Shown here: positions 24,150 to 34,989 of the stretch, in pieces
Numbering within the stretch: the stretch's first letter is position 1
How the letters are laid out: the number at the start of each line of letters is the position of its first letter
NCBI GenBank assembly: GCA_947359465.1
Contig: OX375872.1
Coordinates: 130,857,453 to 130,921,452, forward strand
DNA length: 64,000 bases
DNA from: Metellina segmentata
Lineage: Eukaryota > Arthropoda > Arachnida > Araneae > Tetragnathidae
Direction: 5' to 3'
Position numbers and translations under genes: made by a program
Notes under the pieces: generated by a model
Told to the model about the DNA's origin: nothing
The model's input: only the letters and a program-made list of their open reading frames with translations
The model's database searches: none

Positions 24150-26590
24150 TTGAATGAAGTAGAGTGGCATTATTTTCCTGGTAGTGTCTCGGCGCCTTCT
24201 ACTTATCAGCAGCAAATTGTAACAGAAGATGCGCCACGTCAAAGATCTCTATCCATCAGACTGGGGCCACCCGCTTCGCCAAGACTAATGAAACTTCACG
24301 CTTTAATGCGCGTGTGTGACTGCCTGCCCGTCAAATTTATCACCCCGATATTTTCCTATCTTTGATGAATACGTCGGGCTCGTTAACCTAGGACAACTAT
24401 GCCGGTCAATTTATAGCCCATTACTGTGTGTGCTGTCCGTTATGGACAAGGTGAAATGTGCATTGGAGAAGGGGCGGGGTCAAACAGCTATGGACGTTTT
24501 TAGTTCTCCAGGGTCCACTTGGTTCTTAAAATCTTTGCAAGTGCTTGTGGTCCTTCTTCGCAGAAAGTTGTTATAGAATGATGACTGCTAGATTAAAGCA
24601 ATTTTGTACTTTAATGCGCGTGTGACAGTGCGTGTACATTGATTTTTCATCCGTTATTTTTATATCATTGATGAATAGAATGGGTTCGTTAAACTTGGGC
24701 AACTATGCCAGTCAATTTATAGCCCTTTACTGTGTGTTGTACGATTTGAACATGGTGAAATGAGCATTGGAGAAGGGGTGGGGTCAAACAGCTGTGGACG
24801 TTTTTAGTTCTCCAGGGTCCACTTGGTTCTTAAAATCTTTGCAAGTGCTTGTGGTCCTTATTCGCAGAAAGTTGTTATAGAATGTTGACTGCTAGACTTA
24901 AGCAATTTTGTACTTTAATGCGCGTGTGACAGTGCGTGTACATTGATTTTTCATCCGTTATTTTTATATCATTGATGGATAGAATGGTTTCGTTAAACTT
25001 GGACAACTATGCCAGTCAATTTATAGCCCTTTACTGTGTGTTTTGTCCGTTATGGATAAGGTGAAATGTGCATTGAAGAAGGGGCGGGGTCAAACAGCTA
25101 TGGACGTTTTTAGTTCTCCAGGGTCCACTTGGTTCTTAAAATCTTTGCAAGTGCTTGTGGTCCTTATTCGCAGAAGGTTGTTATAGAATGTTGACTGCTA
25201 GACTTAAGCAATTTTGTACTTTAATGCGCGTGTGACAGTGCGTGTACATTGATTTTTCATCCGTTATTTTTATATCATTGATGGATAGAATGGTTTCGTT
25301 AAACTTGGACAACTATGCCAGTCAATTTATAGCCCTTTACTGTGTGTTTTGTCCGTTATGGATAAGGTGAAATGTGCATTGAAGAAGGGGCGGGGTCAAA
25401 CAGCTATGGACGTTTTTAGTTCTCCAGGGTCCACTTGGTTCTTAAAATCTTTGCAAGTGCTTGTGGTCCTTATTCGCAGAAGGTTGTTATAGAATGTTGA
25501 CTGCTAGACTAAAGCAATTTTGTACTTTAATGCGCGTGTGACAGTGCGCGTACGTTGATTTTTCATCCGTTATTTTTATATCCTTGATGAATAGAATGGG
25601 TTCGTTAAACTTGGACAACTATGACGGTTAATTTATAGTCTATTGTTGTGTGTGTTATCCGTTATGTACACAACGAACTGTGTATTGCAGATGGGGTAGG
25701 GTCAAACAGCTGTGGTCGTGTTTAGTTTTCCAGGACCCACTTATTTCCCTGGAAAATTATTACATTTCAAAGACAAGTGTCTATCAATAGCGCTTGATAC
25801 ATAGAAAGTTGTAAAAGCATGGTGACTGCAAGACTAAAAAAAATTGAACTTTAATGCGCACGTGTTTTATACTGCTTGCACACCACATTTTAACCAGATA
25901 TTTTTCTATATTTGAAGAATAGAAACGGCTCTTTAACCTTGTTCAACTATGTCGGTCAATTTATAGCGCAGTGATGTCTGTGCTGTCCGTCATGGACACG
26001 TCGAACTGTGTATTGGAAACGGGATTGTGTCTAAGAGCTGATGGCGGTTTTAGTTCGCCGGGGTTCACTTGATTCTTTGCATGGAAAATCATTGCATAAG
26101 CACGAGTGTGTAGGAATAGAGCTTGAGTCCCGTATTCCCAGAAAGTTGTAATAGATTGATGACTGCTTGACTAAGGAAATTTTCCACTTTAATGCTCGTA
26201 TGTGACTTCCTGTACATATTTATCATCTCTGGTATTTTGCCATCCTTGATGTGTAATCAAACTCGTTAACTTTGGACAACCATGCCGTTCAAATTGACTC
26301 GAATTCATTATTGTGTGCATTGTTTATGGACATGGTGAACTGTATATTGCAAATGGAGTTTGGTCAAACCGCTTGAGTTGGATGTATGATTTTGCAGAAA
26401 TCGGAATTGAGGCATTTCAAAGTTCGCCCCACTCATGAGTTTGAGATCATCGTCTTCTACAAGACTAACGACAAGACGAACTTGTGTGTGTGCCTGCCCA
26501 TCAAATTAATCACTCCGATATTTTCCTATCCTTGATGAATAGATAGGGCTCGTTAATGTTGAACAATTATGCTCGCTGATGTGTTTCTGA
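24150..26590. repeat. ~305-bp tandem array, about seven units
   Basis: The landmark TAGTTCTCCAGGG lies at 24501, 24805, 25111 and 25417, then changed forms near 25723 and 26051, giving periods of 304-306 bp before decay. The units starting at 24805 and 25111 differ by a single base that I can see, so they were copied or homogenised recently. The leftmost stretch (24150-24370) is the most G+C-rich and the right units are the most diverged. Frames 24150-24365 and 24316-24576 are not conserved between units. Confidence 0.9.
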
Positions 26591-26599
26591 GTGGAATTT

Positions 26600-26890
26600 A
26601 GTTGTAACTACAAATTTGTTAGTAGAAATATTATATTTTTCTGAGTATTAACCTTAAATTTCGTAACAGAAACCTTAAATTTCATAGTAGAAACCTTAAA
26701 TTTCGTGGTAGTAACCATAAATTCCTTAGTAGTAAACTTACATTTCTAAGCAGTAACCATAAATTCCAACTTAATAACTTTAAATTTCAACGTAATAATC
26801 TTAAATTTGAACCCTTGTAATATTATATTTCAACGTAACAACTTTAAATTTCTTAGTAGTAGCTTTAAATTTAAACGTATGAACAATTCC
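26600..26890. repeat. ~22-bp AT-rich minisatellite
   Basis: Short units of the form CCTTAAATTTCGTAGTAGTAA repeat with drift. They follow the last decayed 305-bp unit. Confidence 0.75.
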
Positions 26891-27800
26891 AATTACATTC
26901 GCAAAAACCAATTGTAATTCAAATAGACTATAAACTCCCATTTGCTGTCAATTTCCCTACGAAATTCTCTTCGACATTCCGTTAGCACATCGAAGACCTT
27001 AGCGTAAACTGAAGGTGTAATTGCTGCTTCCAATTACTCTAGGCTGAGTAATTTCTGCTACTCGCTTCACCGGGTTGAATCCGATCTGAGCGGAACCAAA
27101 TCTAAGTGCACATCTCAACCATTAGCGCCAAGAACAAACACACAAGACAGGTGTATATGAGTCCAAAAACCAAAAAGATTCACTCGGCCTGAGTCTTAAA
27201 TAGATTCTCATTACGACCACCACTAATTCAGGTAAATATGCAGCCTGTAAATTTAAAGCTTGTAACGAGAAATTTGATTAGGCCTTCCTGAGGGATTTGG
27301 ATATTGACGAACGGCGACCTCAACGAATTCACATATTAGTGGAAATTAGCTTTAAACTTTTGGGAGAATAGATTTGGCGATCCTGCCATCAGGAATCCTT
27401 AAGGAAGTCCCATTTCGCTGATGTGTTTCTGAGTGGAATGGGGTTTTCGCGGCTTCGGTTATTCTTTATTGGATTGCGACTCGAATCGTGTTTTAAATAT
27501 TAAAGAAATGGGAAAGGCTGAGCTCTCGGCCAGATGTTCCGAATAGTTTTAAGTAAGAAATAGGTAATGGTGTATCGGGAAACTGGGAATAGAATTTTCC
27601 GCCATCGGGTCTTTTAGGATGGATTTGGAATAAGCATTCTTAATCTATGTGGTCTAATTGAAAAGCATGTTTGCGTTACTTTATTTTTAATGCTTTCTAT
27701 TTCTAAGGAATAGCTGGCTGGGGCTCATAGAGCAGAGGCCATATTTGGCCAAGTTACGCCAAACGTAATACAAGTCAGGGTCATACATGGCAATAGATGG
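26890..27800. other. Unassigned stretch
   Basis: No gene is recognised. A word CGCTGATGTGTTTCTGAGTGG at 27418 (20 of its bases) repeats one at 26573, so part of this stretch may be another old duplication. Composition is more balanced around 26990-27480 than in the arrays beside it. Confidence 0.4.
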
Positions 27801-27816
27801 GTTAACCTACAGAACA

Positions 27817-28395
27817 CGGCCGATATAGCAGTTGTACCTTGATCGCACCAAGAATAAATTTAGACTATGGCCGGTACAGCAGTTGTACCTTGATCGCACC
27901 AAGAATGAATTTAGACTATGGCCGGTGCAGAAGTTGTACCTTGATCGCACCAAGAATGAATTTAGACTATGGCCGGTACAGCAGTTGTACCTTGATCGCA
28001 CCAAGAATGAATTTAGACTATGGCCGGTACAGCAGTTGTACCTTGATCGCACCAAGAATGAATTTAGACTATGGCCTGTACAGCAGTTGTACCTTGATCG
28101 CACCAAGAATGAATTTAGACTATGGCCGGTACAGCAGTTGTACCTTGATCGCACCAAGAATGAATTTAGACTATGGCCGGTACAGCAGTTGTACCTTGAT
28201 CGCACCAAGAATGAATTTAGACTATGGCCGGTACAGCAGTTGTACCTTGATCGCACCAAGAATGAATTTAGACTATGGCCGGTACAGCAGTTGTACCTTG
28301 ATCGCACCAAGAATGAATTTAGACTATGGCCGGTACAGCAGTTGTACCTTGATCGCACCAAGAATGAATTTAGACTATGGCCGGTGCAGAAGTTG
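27817..28395. repeat. 51-bp minisatellite, eleven near-identical copies
   Basis: Each unit contains TTGTACCTTGATCGCACC, AAGAATGAATTTAGACTATG and GCCGGTACAGCAG. Since 51 is a multiple of three and the unit lacks stops in two plus-strand frames and one minus-strand frame, long frames of 184-227 codons appear (plus-strand peptide unit YLDRTKNEFRLWPVQQL). Copies 2 and 11 share a changed junction (GGTGCAGAAG). No start context, splice site or outside coding extension supports a protein. I treat it as satellite DNA. Confidence 0.9.
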
Positions 28396-28599
28396 TACCT
28401 TGAAAGTTATAAGAATCGCGCAAAGAAAGGATCGGAACTGCTATATGTATCTATAGCCAAAGTCAAGAGATTAAATCTGGCCAGGCTGTACCAAACAATG
28501 TATTCGGTCAAGTAAATAGTACGTTGGTTATTTTTATGAAGCAACTGCCAGAACCGATCAAGAAATGTTCCTCTTCCGTCAAATGGTGCTGGGGCACGT

Positions 28600-28825
28600 T
28601 AGATCTGTCGTGGCCTCATGACTTCACGTTGACGTGGTGTGGAAGTTGGTAGAGTGGAATTCCATCTCAGGTGTTGCGTCGTCATCTGACCGCGGCTCAA
28701 AATTACGTGGTGTTGTCCTCGTTTCTTTCTCTTCGGGGGTTGATTCCGGACTTTCGCCAATAGCCCGGCGTTTTTCTCCCAGTGCGACGTTAATTAAATA
28801 CCTACCTTCCTACCTGTCTTCAAAC
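28600..28825 (+). mobile_element. SINE body and tail (plus)
   Basis: TCGTGGCCTCATGACTTCACG leads into GTGTGGAAGTTGGTAGAGTG, CATCTGACCGCGGCTCAAA, TTGATTCCGGACTTTCGCC, AATAGCCCGGCG and CGACGTTAATTAAATACC with a (CTAC/TTCC) tail. The head is not visible. Confidence 0.8.
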
Positions 28826-28867
28826 AAAATAGCACACAAGAGCAATGAAAGGTTTTACTGCCCAGGA

Positions 28868-28985
28868 GAGGAAGGAAGGTAGTTGAATTTACGTCGGACT
28901 GCAACAAGACAGCGGGATGTTGGCGACGGTCCGCGAACAATCCCGAAGGGAAAGATCCTTCGCGTCACCTCGTAAACATTACAGA
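28868..28985 (-). mobile_element. SINE tail-proximal fragment (minus)
   Basis: GGAAGGTAGTTGAATTTACG, GCGACGGTCCGCGAACAATC, CCGAAGGGAAAGATCCTTCG and CACCTCGTAAACATTAC follow the SINE body read backwards. It faces the copy at 28600-28825 tail to tail. Confidence 0.75.
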
Positions 28986-29236
28986 ACATGGAAGTATTTT
29001 GTTTTATTTGTCCATCCCTGTGGTCGTAGTTAAACATTTAACATCTTCGCTACCTCGGGCCACAAACGTAGACCTCGACTATTTCACCTTAAAAATAATC
29101 TTTCTGAAAAAATTGATAGTTAAGAACTCGGGTACACGTGCGAGGATGTCTAAGCTTCCGATTAACAGTAATGGGTTGGCAGTATAAATCGGTAGTTACT
29201 GTGGAATGTTTATTATTCAATAGCGATTTGGAAGAA

Positions 29237-30130
29237 ATGGCTTCGGTTCAACGTGTTCGTAAAAGTAAGTAAATTTCATTTTTTTAATGATTTCTAAATT
29301 CTTTAGTTAGTGTGTTTTAGTTGATAATTTTTCTTAAAATATGTAATGAAATAGTTTTTCTGATTTAAATATGTATTTTGTGCATTTGAGAGCAATACAT
29401 ATACGTCCACGTATGTGAACGTGAGTACTTCACTGTTAAAATTGGCCTGGTACGTTTTTCTATAAAAGTTATTTTGATAATATTGATTCGATTTTTAGGC
29501 AAAAGCATCCGAAAATTCATGTTAATATGCCTTAGCAATACTAAGTGTAGTTTTTCAATAGAAATTTTGACTGAAGAAGAAATTCAAGCTCTCTTGTAAG
29601 AAAGTGATTTGTCTGATGGACTAGATGAAAGTGATGATGGGTGGCCAGAACTCTTACTAGATTCTGGTTCTGATTTGAAAGTGACTGAAAAAGAATCTGC
29701 AATTAGTCCTGATGCAGAAAAACCTTCGTCAACTTCTATTCCATTAAGGAAAGCAGTGAACTTTGGAAATTCAAGAGGTATTGTGTGTTTTTTTCAATTA
29801 TGTAGCCTAATAAGATATTTTACACCTTTATTTTAAGGGCTAGAAACTTATCTAATTAGAGTTTTACTTATTTGGTATGTACCAAAATGCTTTCTTGCAA
29901 AGATATCTAAATTCTTTTAAAATATTTTAATTACCAAATGATAATAAACTTGATTTCATCTTAACAATTTTAGAATACTACAAAAAGTTTCTTCTAAAGA
30001 CATGGTTCAAGATCTATCTGAGCCACATACACTTACAAATGCTTTCTTCAAGTATTTGGATGTGAAAGTCTAATAACTTTCATCTTCGAAGAAATTGACG
30101 ATCAAAACAATCTGTTCAAAATAGTGCATA
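29237..30130 (+). pseudogene. piggyBac-like transposase 5' relic with intron
   Basis: An ATG at 29237 begins MASVQRVRK, which runs into a GTAAGT donor at 29265. After an acceptor (TTTTTCAATAG ending at 29561) the frame continues in phase as KILTEEEIQALL, a stop, then SDLSDGLDESDDGW and 50 more residues up to a possible donor at 29778 (GAG/GTATTG). This acidic, serine/aspartate-rich start resembles the N-terminal region of piggyBac-type transposases. A further stretch at 29974-30110 reads KDMVQDLSEPHTLTNAFFKY before stops, like the start of their core domain. The catalytic DDD core is absent. An alternative is a dead host gene of the PGBD kind. Confidence 0.55.
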
Positions 30131-30139
30131 AATCCTTTG

Positions 30140-31370
30140 CATCATAAAAAAAATTACTGTTTCCTGAAATACCACATACAATAAAATAACAATTCTGTAA
30201 AAAAAAAATTGTGTTCGTGTCTTATTTCCTACACATATTGTGTTATTTTACAGTGATATTGATGTAGTATGTACAAAATTTATGTTTTGTAGCAATAAAA
30301 TGTATCTATGTACGATATGTGTACCTAAAATGCATAGCCCCCTATGATGTCACTATCTAAAAGAGGAATTTAAATTTACTTGAGAACTTTGAAATATTCA
30401 TAATATTTATTATAAAAAAACTGATTTTTAAAAATTTTATATAGTTGGTAGTGGAAGAGGTTATGATATTCCCCTGTATACTTTTAAACACGATTTTCAC
30501 CCAAATTTCACATTTTCAAGTGTTAAATATTATTATGCTACAACTCTGTAGCTCTTCAAATCATTTCGGATTTTACTTCTATGACCATTAGAACTGGAGT
30601 TATAAAATTTTTAAAGAGTATTGGTATTTATATTTGGTTAAGGGATTATATCATTTTCAGCTTTTTTCATATTGCAATTTTTGCTAAGCGTTACTATACA
30701 CGAAACATAATGTATTTAATTAAGATGGCACTGGAGAAACACAACGGGCTATTAGCGACGGTCTGGAATCAAACCCGAAGCACACTATTTCAGACTGTAT
30801 CATTTAAATTCCTTTGAGTTTGATTTATGGATTCTGAATGAATTTTAAAGCAATTTCAAAAAATGTCCAGTATGTAAACCTTAATATTTTTGCATTTTGT
30901 TCTTTTTTCATGTTTTCTTCAAGATTGACTGACGTCGACAGTTAATTTAAACATACCAATACAGTAATGATCTTTGTCCAATCCCTGAATTAATATTTTT
31001 AGTGTATAATTCAGTTTACAAAACAGAAAAGTTTTTTTTTTTAACATTTGACATGGTATTTAATGGTATTTTTGGCTGTATTTTACACGTTTTCTTCATT
31101 AAAAAAATAAATTTAAACACAATATTTTGAAATGCGTTTTATATAGTAGATATCAATAACAAAATCTGTAAAAAATCTTAAGTTCCACGGTAATTTCAAA
31201 TTTTGCCCCCCCCCCCTACGAAAGATTACTAATACTTTTAAGTTTACCAATCCGAAATAGATTTTATGACCCCCAAAGTTCAGTTTATTAACCATTGCAG
31301 AATATTGGAGCTTTCTATTTTATTTTTCGATCAAAAGGTCGTAATCATCAATAAAGGCTTCTAGGTAGAA
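30140..31370. other. AT-rich stretch with a SINE scrap
   Basis: No gene is recognised. A 70-bp SINE tail scrap (TTTAATTAAGATGGCACTGG, AACACAACGGGCTATTAGCG) lies at 30715-30785 in minus orientation. A run of ten C's lies near 31207. Confidence 0.55.
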
Positions 31371-31374
31371 GGGA

Positions 31375-31690
31375 GGGAGGTATTTAATTAACTTCATACT
31401 CGGGCGACACAAAGACTATTGACGATGGTTCGGGATCAACCCCGAAAGATAAAGATCCGAAGACAATACCACGTAATTTTGAACCTTGGTGAGATCACGA
31501 GGTCACACCTGAGCTGGCATACCACTCTCCAAACGTCCACACCAGGACAATGTGAGGACATTTGAGGCCCCGATAGATTTAACGTGCACCAGCTTCTTTC
31601 GTACACGACGGTCTTTAGTTGGATTTTGAGTCGCAACCCTCTGGTTGCTAGTCCGTCGCTATTCCATTCGTGCTACAACGGCTCCAAGGT
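31375..31690 (-). mobile_element. SINE, head group A, full length (minus), seed of a satellite
   Basis: The tail side (TATTTAATTAACTTC) is followed by the whole body and a head ending GTGCTACAACGGCTCC. Read from the other strand, the head carries a tRNA-like stretch with a decayed B box. The head and the DNA just beyond it are repeated as the 146-bp satellite to the right. Confidence 0.85.
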
Positions 31691-32447
31691 AGAAGGATTC
31701 CAAGGGCTAAGGATCCAATTAATTATCCCACTCTCCCTCCTCCGTGTCCTCGGATCTTTCCCTTAAGGGACTGATCCCGGACCGTCGTCAATAGCCCGTT
31801 GTGTTGCTCTAGTACGACGTTAACTAAAAATACCAAATACCTCCCTCCCCCGTTGTACACGACGGTCTTTAGTTAGATTCTAAGTCGCAATCCTCTGGTT
31901 GCTAGTCCGTTGATCTTCCAGTCGTGCTACAACGGCTCCAAGGTAGAAGGATTCCAAGGGCTAAGGATCCAATTAATTATCCCACTCTCCCTCCCCCGTT
32001 GTACACGACGGTGTTTAGTTGGATTTTGAGTCGCAACCCTCTGGTTGCTAGTCCGTTGATCTTCCAATCGTGCTACAACGGCTCCAAGGTGGAAGGATTC
32101 CAAGGGCTAAGGATCCAATTAATTATCCCACTCTCCCTCCCCCGTTGTACACGACGGTCTTTAGTTGGATTCTAAGTCACAGCCCTCTGGTTGCTAGTCC
32201 GTTGATCTTCCAATCGTGCTACAACGGCTCCAAGATAGAAGGATTCCAAGGGCTAAGGATCCAATTAATTATCCCACTCTCCCTCCCCCGTTGTACACGA
32301 CGGTCTTTGGTTGGATTCTAAGTCGCAACCCTCTGGTTGCTAGTCCGTTGATCTTCCAATCGTGCTACAACGGCTCCAAGGTAGAAGTATTCCAAGGGCT
32401 AAGGATCCAATTAATTATCCCACTCTCCCTCCCCCGTTGTACACGAC
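31592..32447. repeat. 146-bp satellite made from a SINE head, left block
   Basis: Each unit contains about 95 bp of SINE head (GTTGTACACGACGGTCTTTA through GTGCTACAACGGCTCC) and about 51 bp of spacer (AAGGTAGAAGGATTCCAAGG to CCCACTCTCCCTCC). Heads start near 31597, 31852, 31998, 32144, 32290 and 32436, mostly 146 bp apart. A plus-strand SINE tail piece at 31743-31840 sits between the first two heads. Frames of 83-92 codons with the same start in each unit are repeat shadows. Confidence 0.9.
31743..31840 (+). mobile_element. SINE tail piece inside the satellite (plus)
   Basis: Reads TCCTCGGATCTTTCCCTTAA, GACTGATCCCGGACCGTCG and AATAGCCCGTTGTGTTGC up to CGACGTTAACTAAAAATACC. It joins directly to a satellite head on its right. 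Confidence 0.8.
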
Positions 32448-33320
32448 AGAAGCGGCTCAATCCCATGATAGTACTTTACGCAAGTCCAACTTGATTGGCT
32501 AGTTTCACGGGCTTGGCTTCACTTGTATATCTCGCCAATCTGATTGTTGCAGCAACCGTTTTGATTTTGATCTCGCCGACTTATCCTAAAGGTACTTATA
32601 CTTTTAAAGAGCTAATATTCGGAAAGCAACGATGGCCTAATGGCTAAAGTCACCTAACTTCAGATTGGCGTCGACAGCGGAGGATGACTTTACGAGTTGG
32701 AATCTAGCAGGCGGAAAAAAATTTAAATCCTCCAAATTATTTAAAAAAAATTCTAATTTAATTCCTTTTGAGTCTAAATTACTTTTCCTAATTTTTAATA
32801 CCCTTTTTATATTTTTCCAAGCTTCCGTTGATTTTACATAAATTATCTAAGAACCACTCCTGAACTCACTACCAGCTGATATTTTTCCGCCCCTCTGCCG
32901 TTCCCTTTGCTTTGGGATGATGGTGTCGTATCCACCCCCTGGCTTAGGACCATTCTGATGTAACAAAAAGCATACATAAAACTCTAACTTATATAATTAT
33001 TAACTTATATAATAAAAGGATACAATTTTCGATGATGATGTTAGATCAATGAAAATCATGTTACACACCTTATTTCCTTTTTTCTATAGCCCCCTCTTGA
33101 TTATACAACAGATCTGAATTTAAAGTTACCGAGTCAACTAAAATATATAACTAAACAGCAGCAAAGAAATTTATCCTCACATAAATTTCGAAGTACGCCA
33201 AAGGAAGAGATAAATTGCCAACAGAAAACTTCTGATGACATACGTATCTAGGTCATGTGATCCGATTAGCCAATCAAGTTGGACTTGCGTAAAGTACTAT
33301 CATGTGATTGAGGCGCCTGT
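32448..33320. mobile_element. Inverted-repeat element inserted in the satellite
   Basis: Ends share about 55 bp as inverted repeats: AGAAGCGGCTCAATCCCATG on the left and the complement of CATGTGATTGAGGCGCCTGT on the right, then GATAGTACTTTACGCAAG on both sides. TACACGAC is duplicated at 32440-32447 and 33321-33328, consistent with an 8-bp target duplication, and the interrupted satellite unit resumes exactly there. The interior has no transposase; GGCCTAATGGCTAAAG near 32632 has some likeness to a tRNA A box. Confidence 0.8.
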
Positions 33321-33880
33321 TACACGACGGTCTTTAGTTGGATTCTAAGTCGCAACCCTCTGGTTGCTAGTCCGTTGATCTTCCAATCGTGCTACAACGG
33401 CTCCTAGGTAGAATGATTAAAAGGGCAAAGGATCCAATTAATTATCACACTCTCCCTCCCCCGTTGTGCACGACGGTCTTTAGTTGGATTCTAAGTTGCA
33501 ACCCTCCGGTTGCTAGTCCGTTGATCTTCCAGTCGTGCTACAACGGCTCCAAGGTAGAAGGATTCCAAGGGCTAAGGATCCAATTAATTATCCCACTCTC
33601 CCTTCCCCGTTGTACACGACGGTCTTTAGTTGGATTTTGAGTCGCAACCCTCTGGTTGCTAGTCCGTCGCTATTCCATTCGTGCTACAACGGCTCCAAGG
33701 TAGAAGGATTCCAAGGGCTAAGGATCCAATTAATTATCCCACTCTCCCTCCCCCGTTGTACACTACGGTCTTTAGTTAGATTCTAAGTCACAACACTCTG
33801 GTTGCTAGTCCGTTGATCTTCCAGTCGTGCTACAACGGCTCCAAGGTAGAAGGATTCTAAGGGTTAAGGATCGATCCAAT
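33321..33880. repeat. 146-bp satellite made from a SINE head, right block
   Basis: Continues the array after the inserted element, with heads near 33321, 33467, 33613 and 33759. The last unit ends in changed text (GATTCTAAGGGTTAAGGATC). Confidence 0.9.
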
Positions 33881-33912
33881 TGTTTTTGTTAAACGCCAAT
33901 TATTGTCATAAG

Positions 33913-34737
33913 TAGGGCAACTTTTTGCAACAAATGCAACTTTTTTTCACACGTTGTACGCTGCATGTAAAGTACTAAAACCAATATTCCTCCTGCATGG
34001 GGTGTAATGTGAGTTATAACCGCAACATAAATGCAACTTTCTGCATAAATGCAACTTTCTGCATAAATGCAACTTTTTGCATAAACGCTACCCACCTGCA
34101 ACTTTTTTAAATTTTGCTTAAAATTAATTAAAAATTAAATTACTATGTTTTTTGCACTTTGAAACAAACAACTCTTCGATTTCGTGTGTCTGATCTTGTG
34201 AACGCCGAAGTATTGCGGATCCAACAAGAAGTTCATGGAAAGAAGCTGTTCGTCCTAACAGACGAAAGTGAAGTGGCAAAAAGTACTTTTAACACATTGG
34301 TTGGCACTCTTGATAATGCAGAGGAAACTTGCGTAATCGACAGCAGAGTTTTCGAGGTGGAGTGTAGATCACACATATCTATGTTGTTAGCCTCGTAGAT
34401 TTGACGTTTTAAAATAACTGAATGTTGAGCGAAAGGATTTGGCGCTTCTGCTATCCAATACAGCACATTATATGAATGCGGCTGGCGCAGTTTTTCAATG
34501 TTAAAGAAATTACTGGCCAATGATCGGCAATTTAACGTTCTTCTGTATTTAAGAATGTATTATAATACTGTTATACACGACTAAAATTGTCAATATATTT
34601 TAAATTTTCTTTTACGGATAATTTATTCTAGAATTTAGTGTATCAAAAATGAATACAACTTTATTTCCATAAATGCAACTTTAGGGAATGATAAATGCAA
34701 CTTTTCCTATTTTTACTACAACAAAAAAGTTGCCCTA
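33913..34737 (+). mobile_element. hAT-like element with subterminal repeats
   Basis: Ends are TAGGGCAACTTTTTGCAAC on the left and the complement of AAAAAAGTTGCCCTA on the right. Flanks GTCATAAG and GTTATAAT agree at six of eight positions, a possible old 8-bp duplication. Near both ends the word ATAAATGCAACTTT recurs (34027, 34045, 34063 on the left; 34671 and 34691 on the right), as expected of transposase-binding repeats. A decayed transposase reading frame lies between. Confidence 0.7.
34159..34560 (+). pseudogene. hAT transposase fragment resembling the CGGBP1-like family
   Basis: The frame from 34159 reads GKKLFVLTDESEVAKSTFN, then TLVGTLDNAEETCVIDSRV, ending at a stop at 34398. Downstream in another frame LNVERKDLALLLSNTAHYMN and AAGAVFQ continue, then KKLLANDRQFN in a third. 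The order 'DES...NILVG...LLLSDAARYM..A' is the pattern of hAT transposases related to CGG-binding proteins. At least two shifts and a stop break it, and the BED-type N-terminus and the C-terminal dimerisation part are not seen. The assignment rests on pattern memory, so it is moderate. Confidence 0.55.
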
Positions 34738-34989
34738 GTTATAATTTAAACAAATCAGTATAAGAGAAAACAGTAAGAAGAAAGTCCAAATAAAATCTGC
34801 TGAATTGAGCTTATTATTAATAATTGTCATTTGCCCTAATCAATAAAATTTTCCATCATTCTACATCGTGGATTTAAAAAAAGACATCAGTTCCAACAAT
34901 GCAAAAGCAAAGTTAATAAAAAATTCTAAAATGAATCACTCATTACATAAATGAAGATATACTAAGAAAAATTCACAAAATTGAGTAGT

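Noticed and set aside
27832..28515. Open frames of 184-227 codons over the 51-bp repeat
   Set aside because: Three frames on two strands are open only because the unit is a multiple of three without stops; there is no coding support outside the repeat.
31584..33786. Repeated 60-92 codon frames in the 146-bp array
   Set aside because: They start at the same place in each satellite unit and read through a SINE head, so they are repeat shadows.
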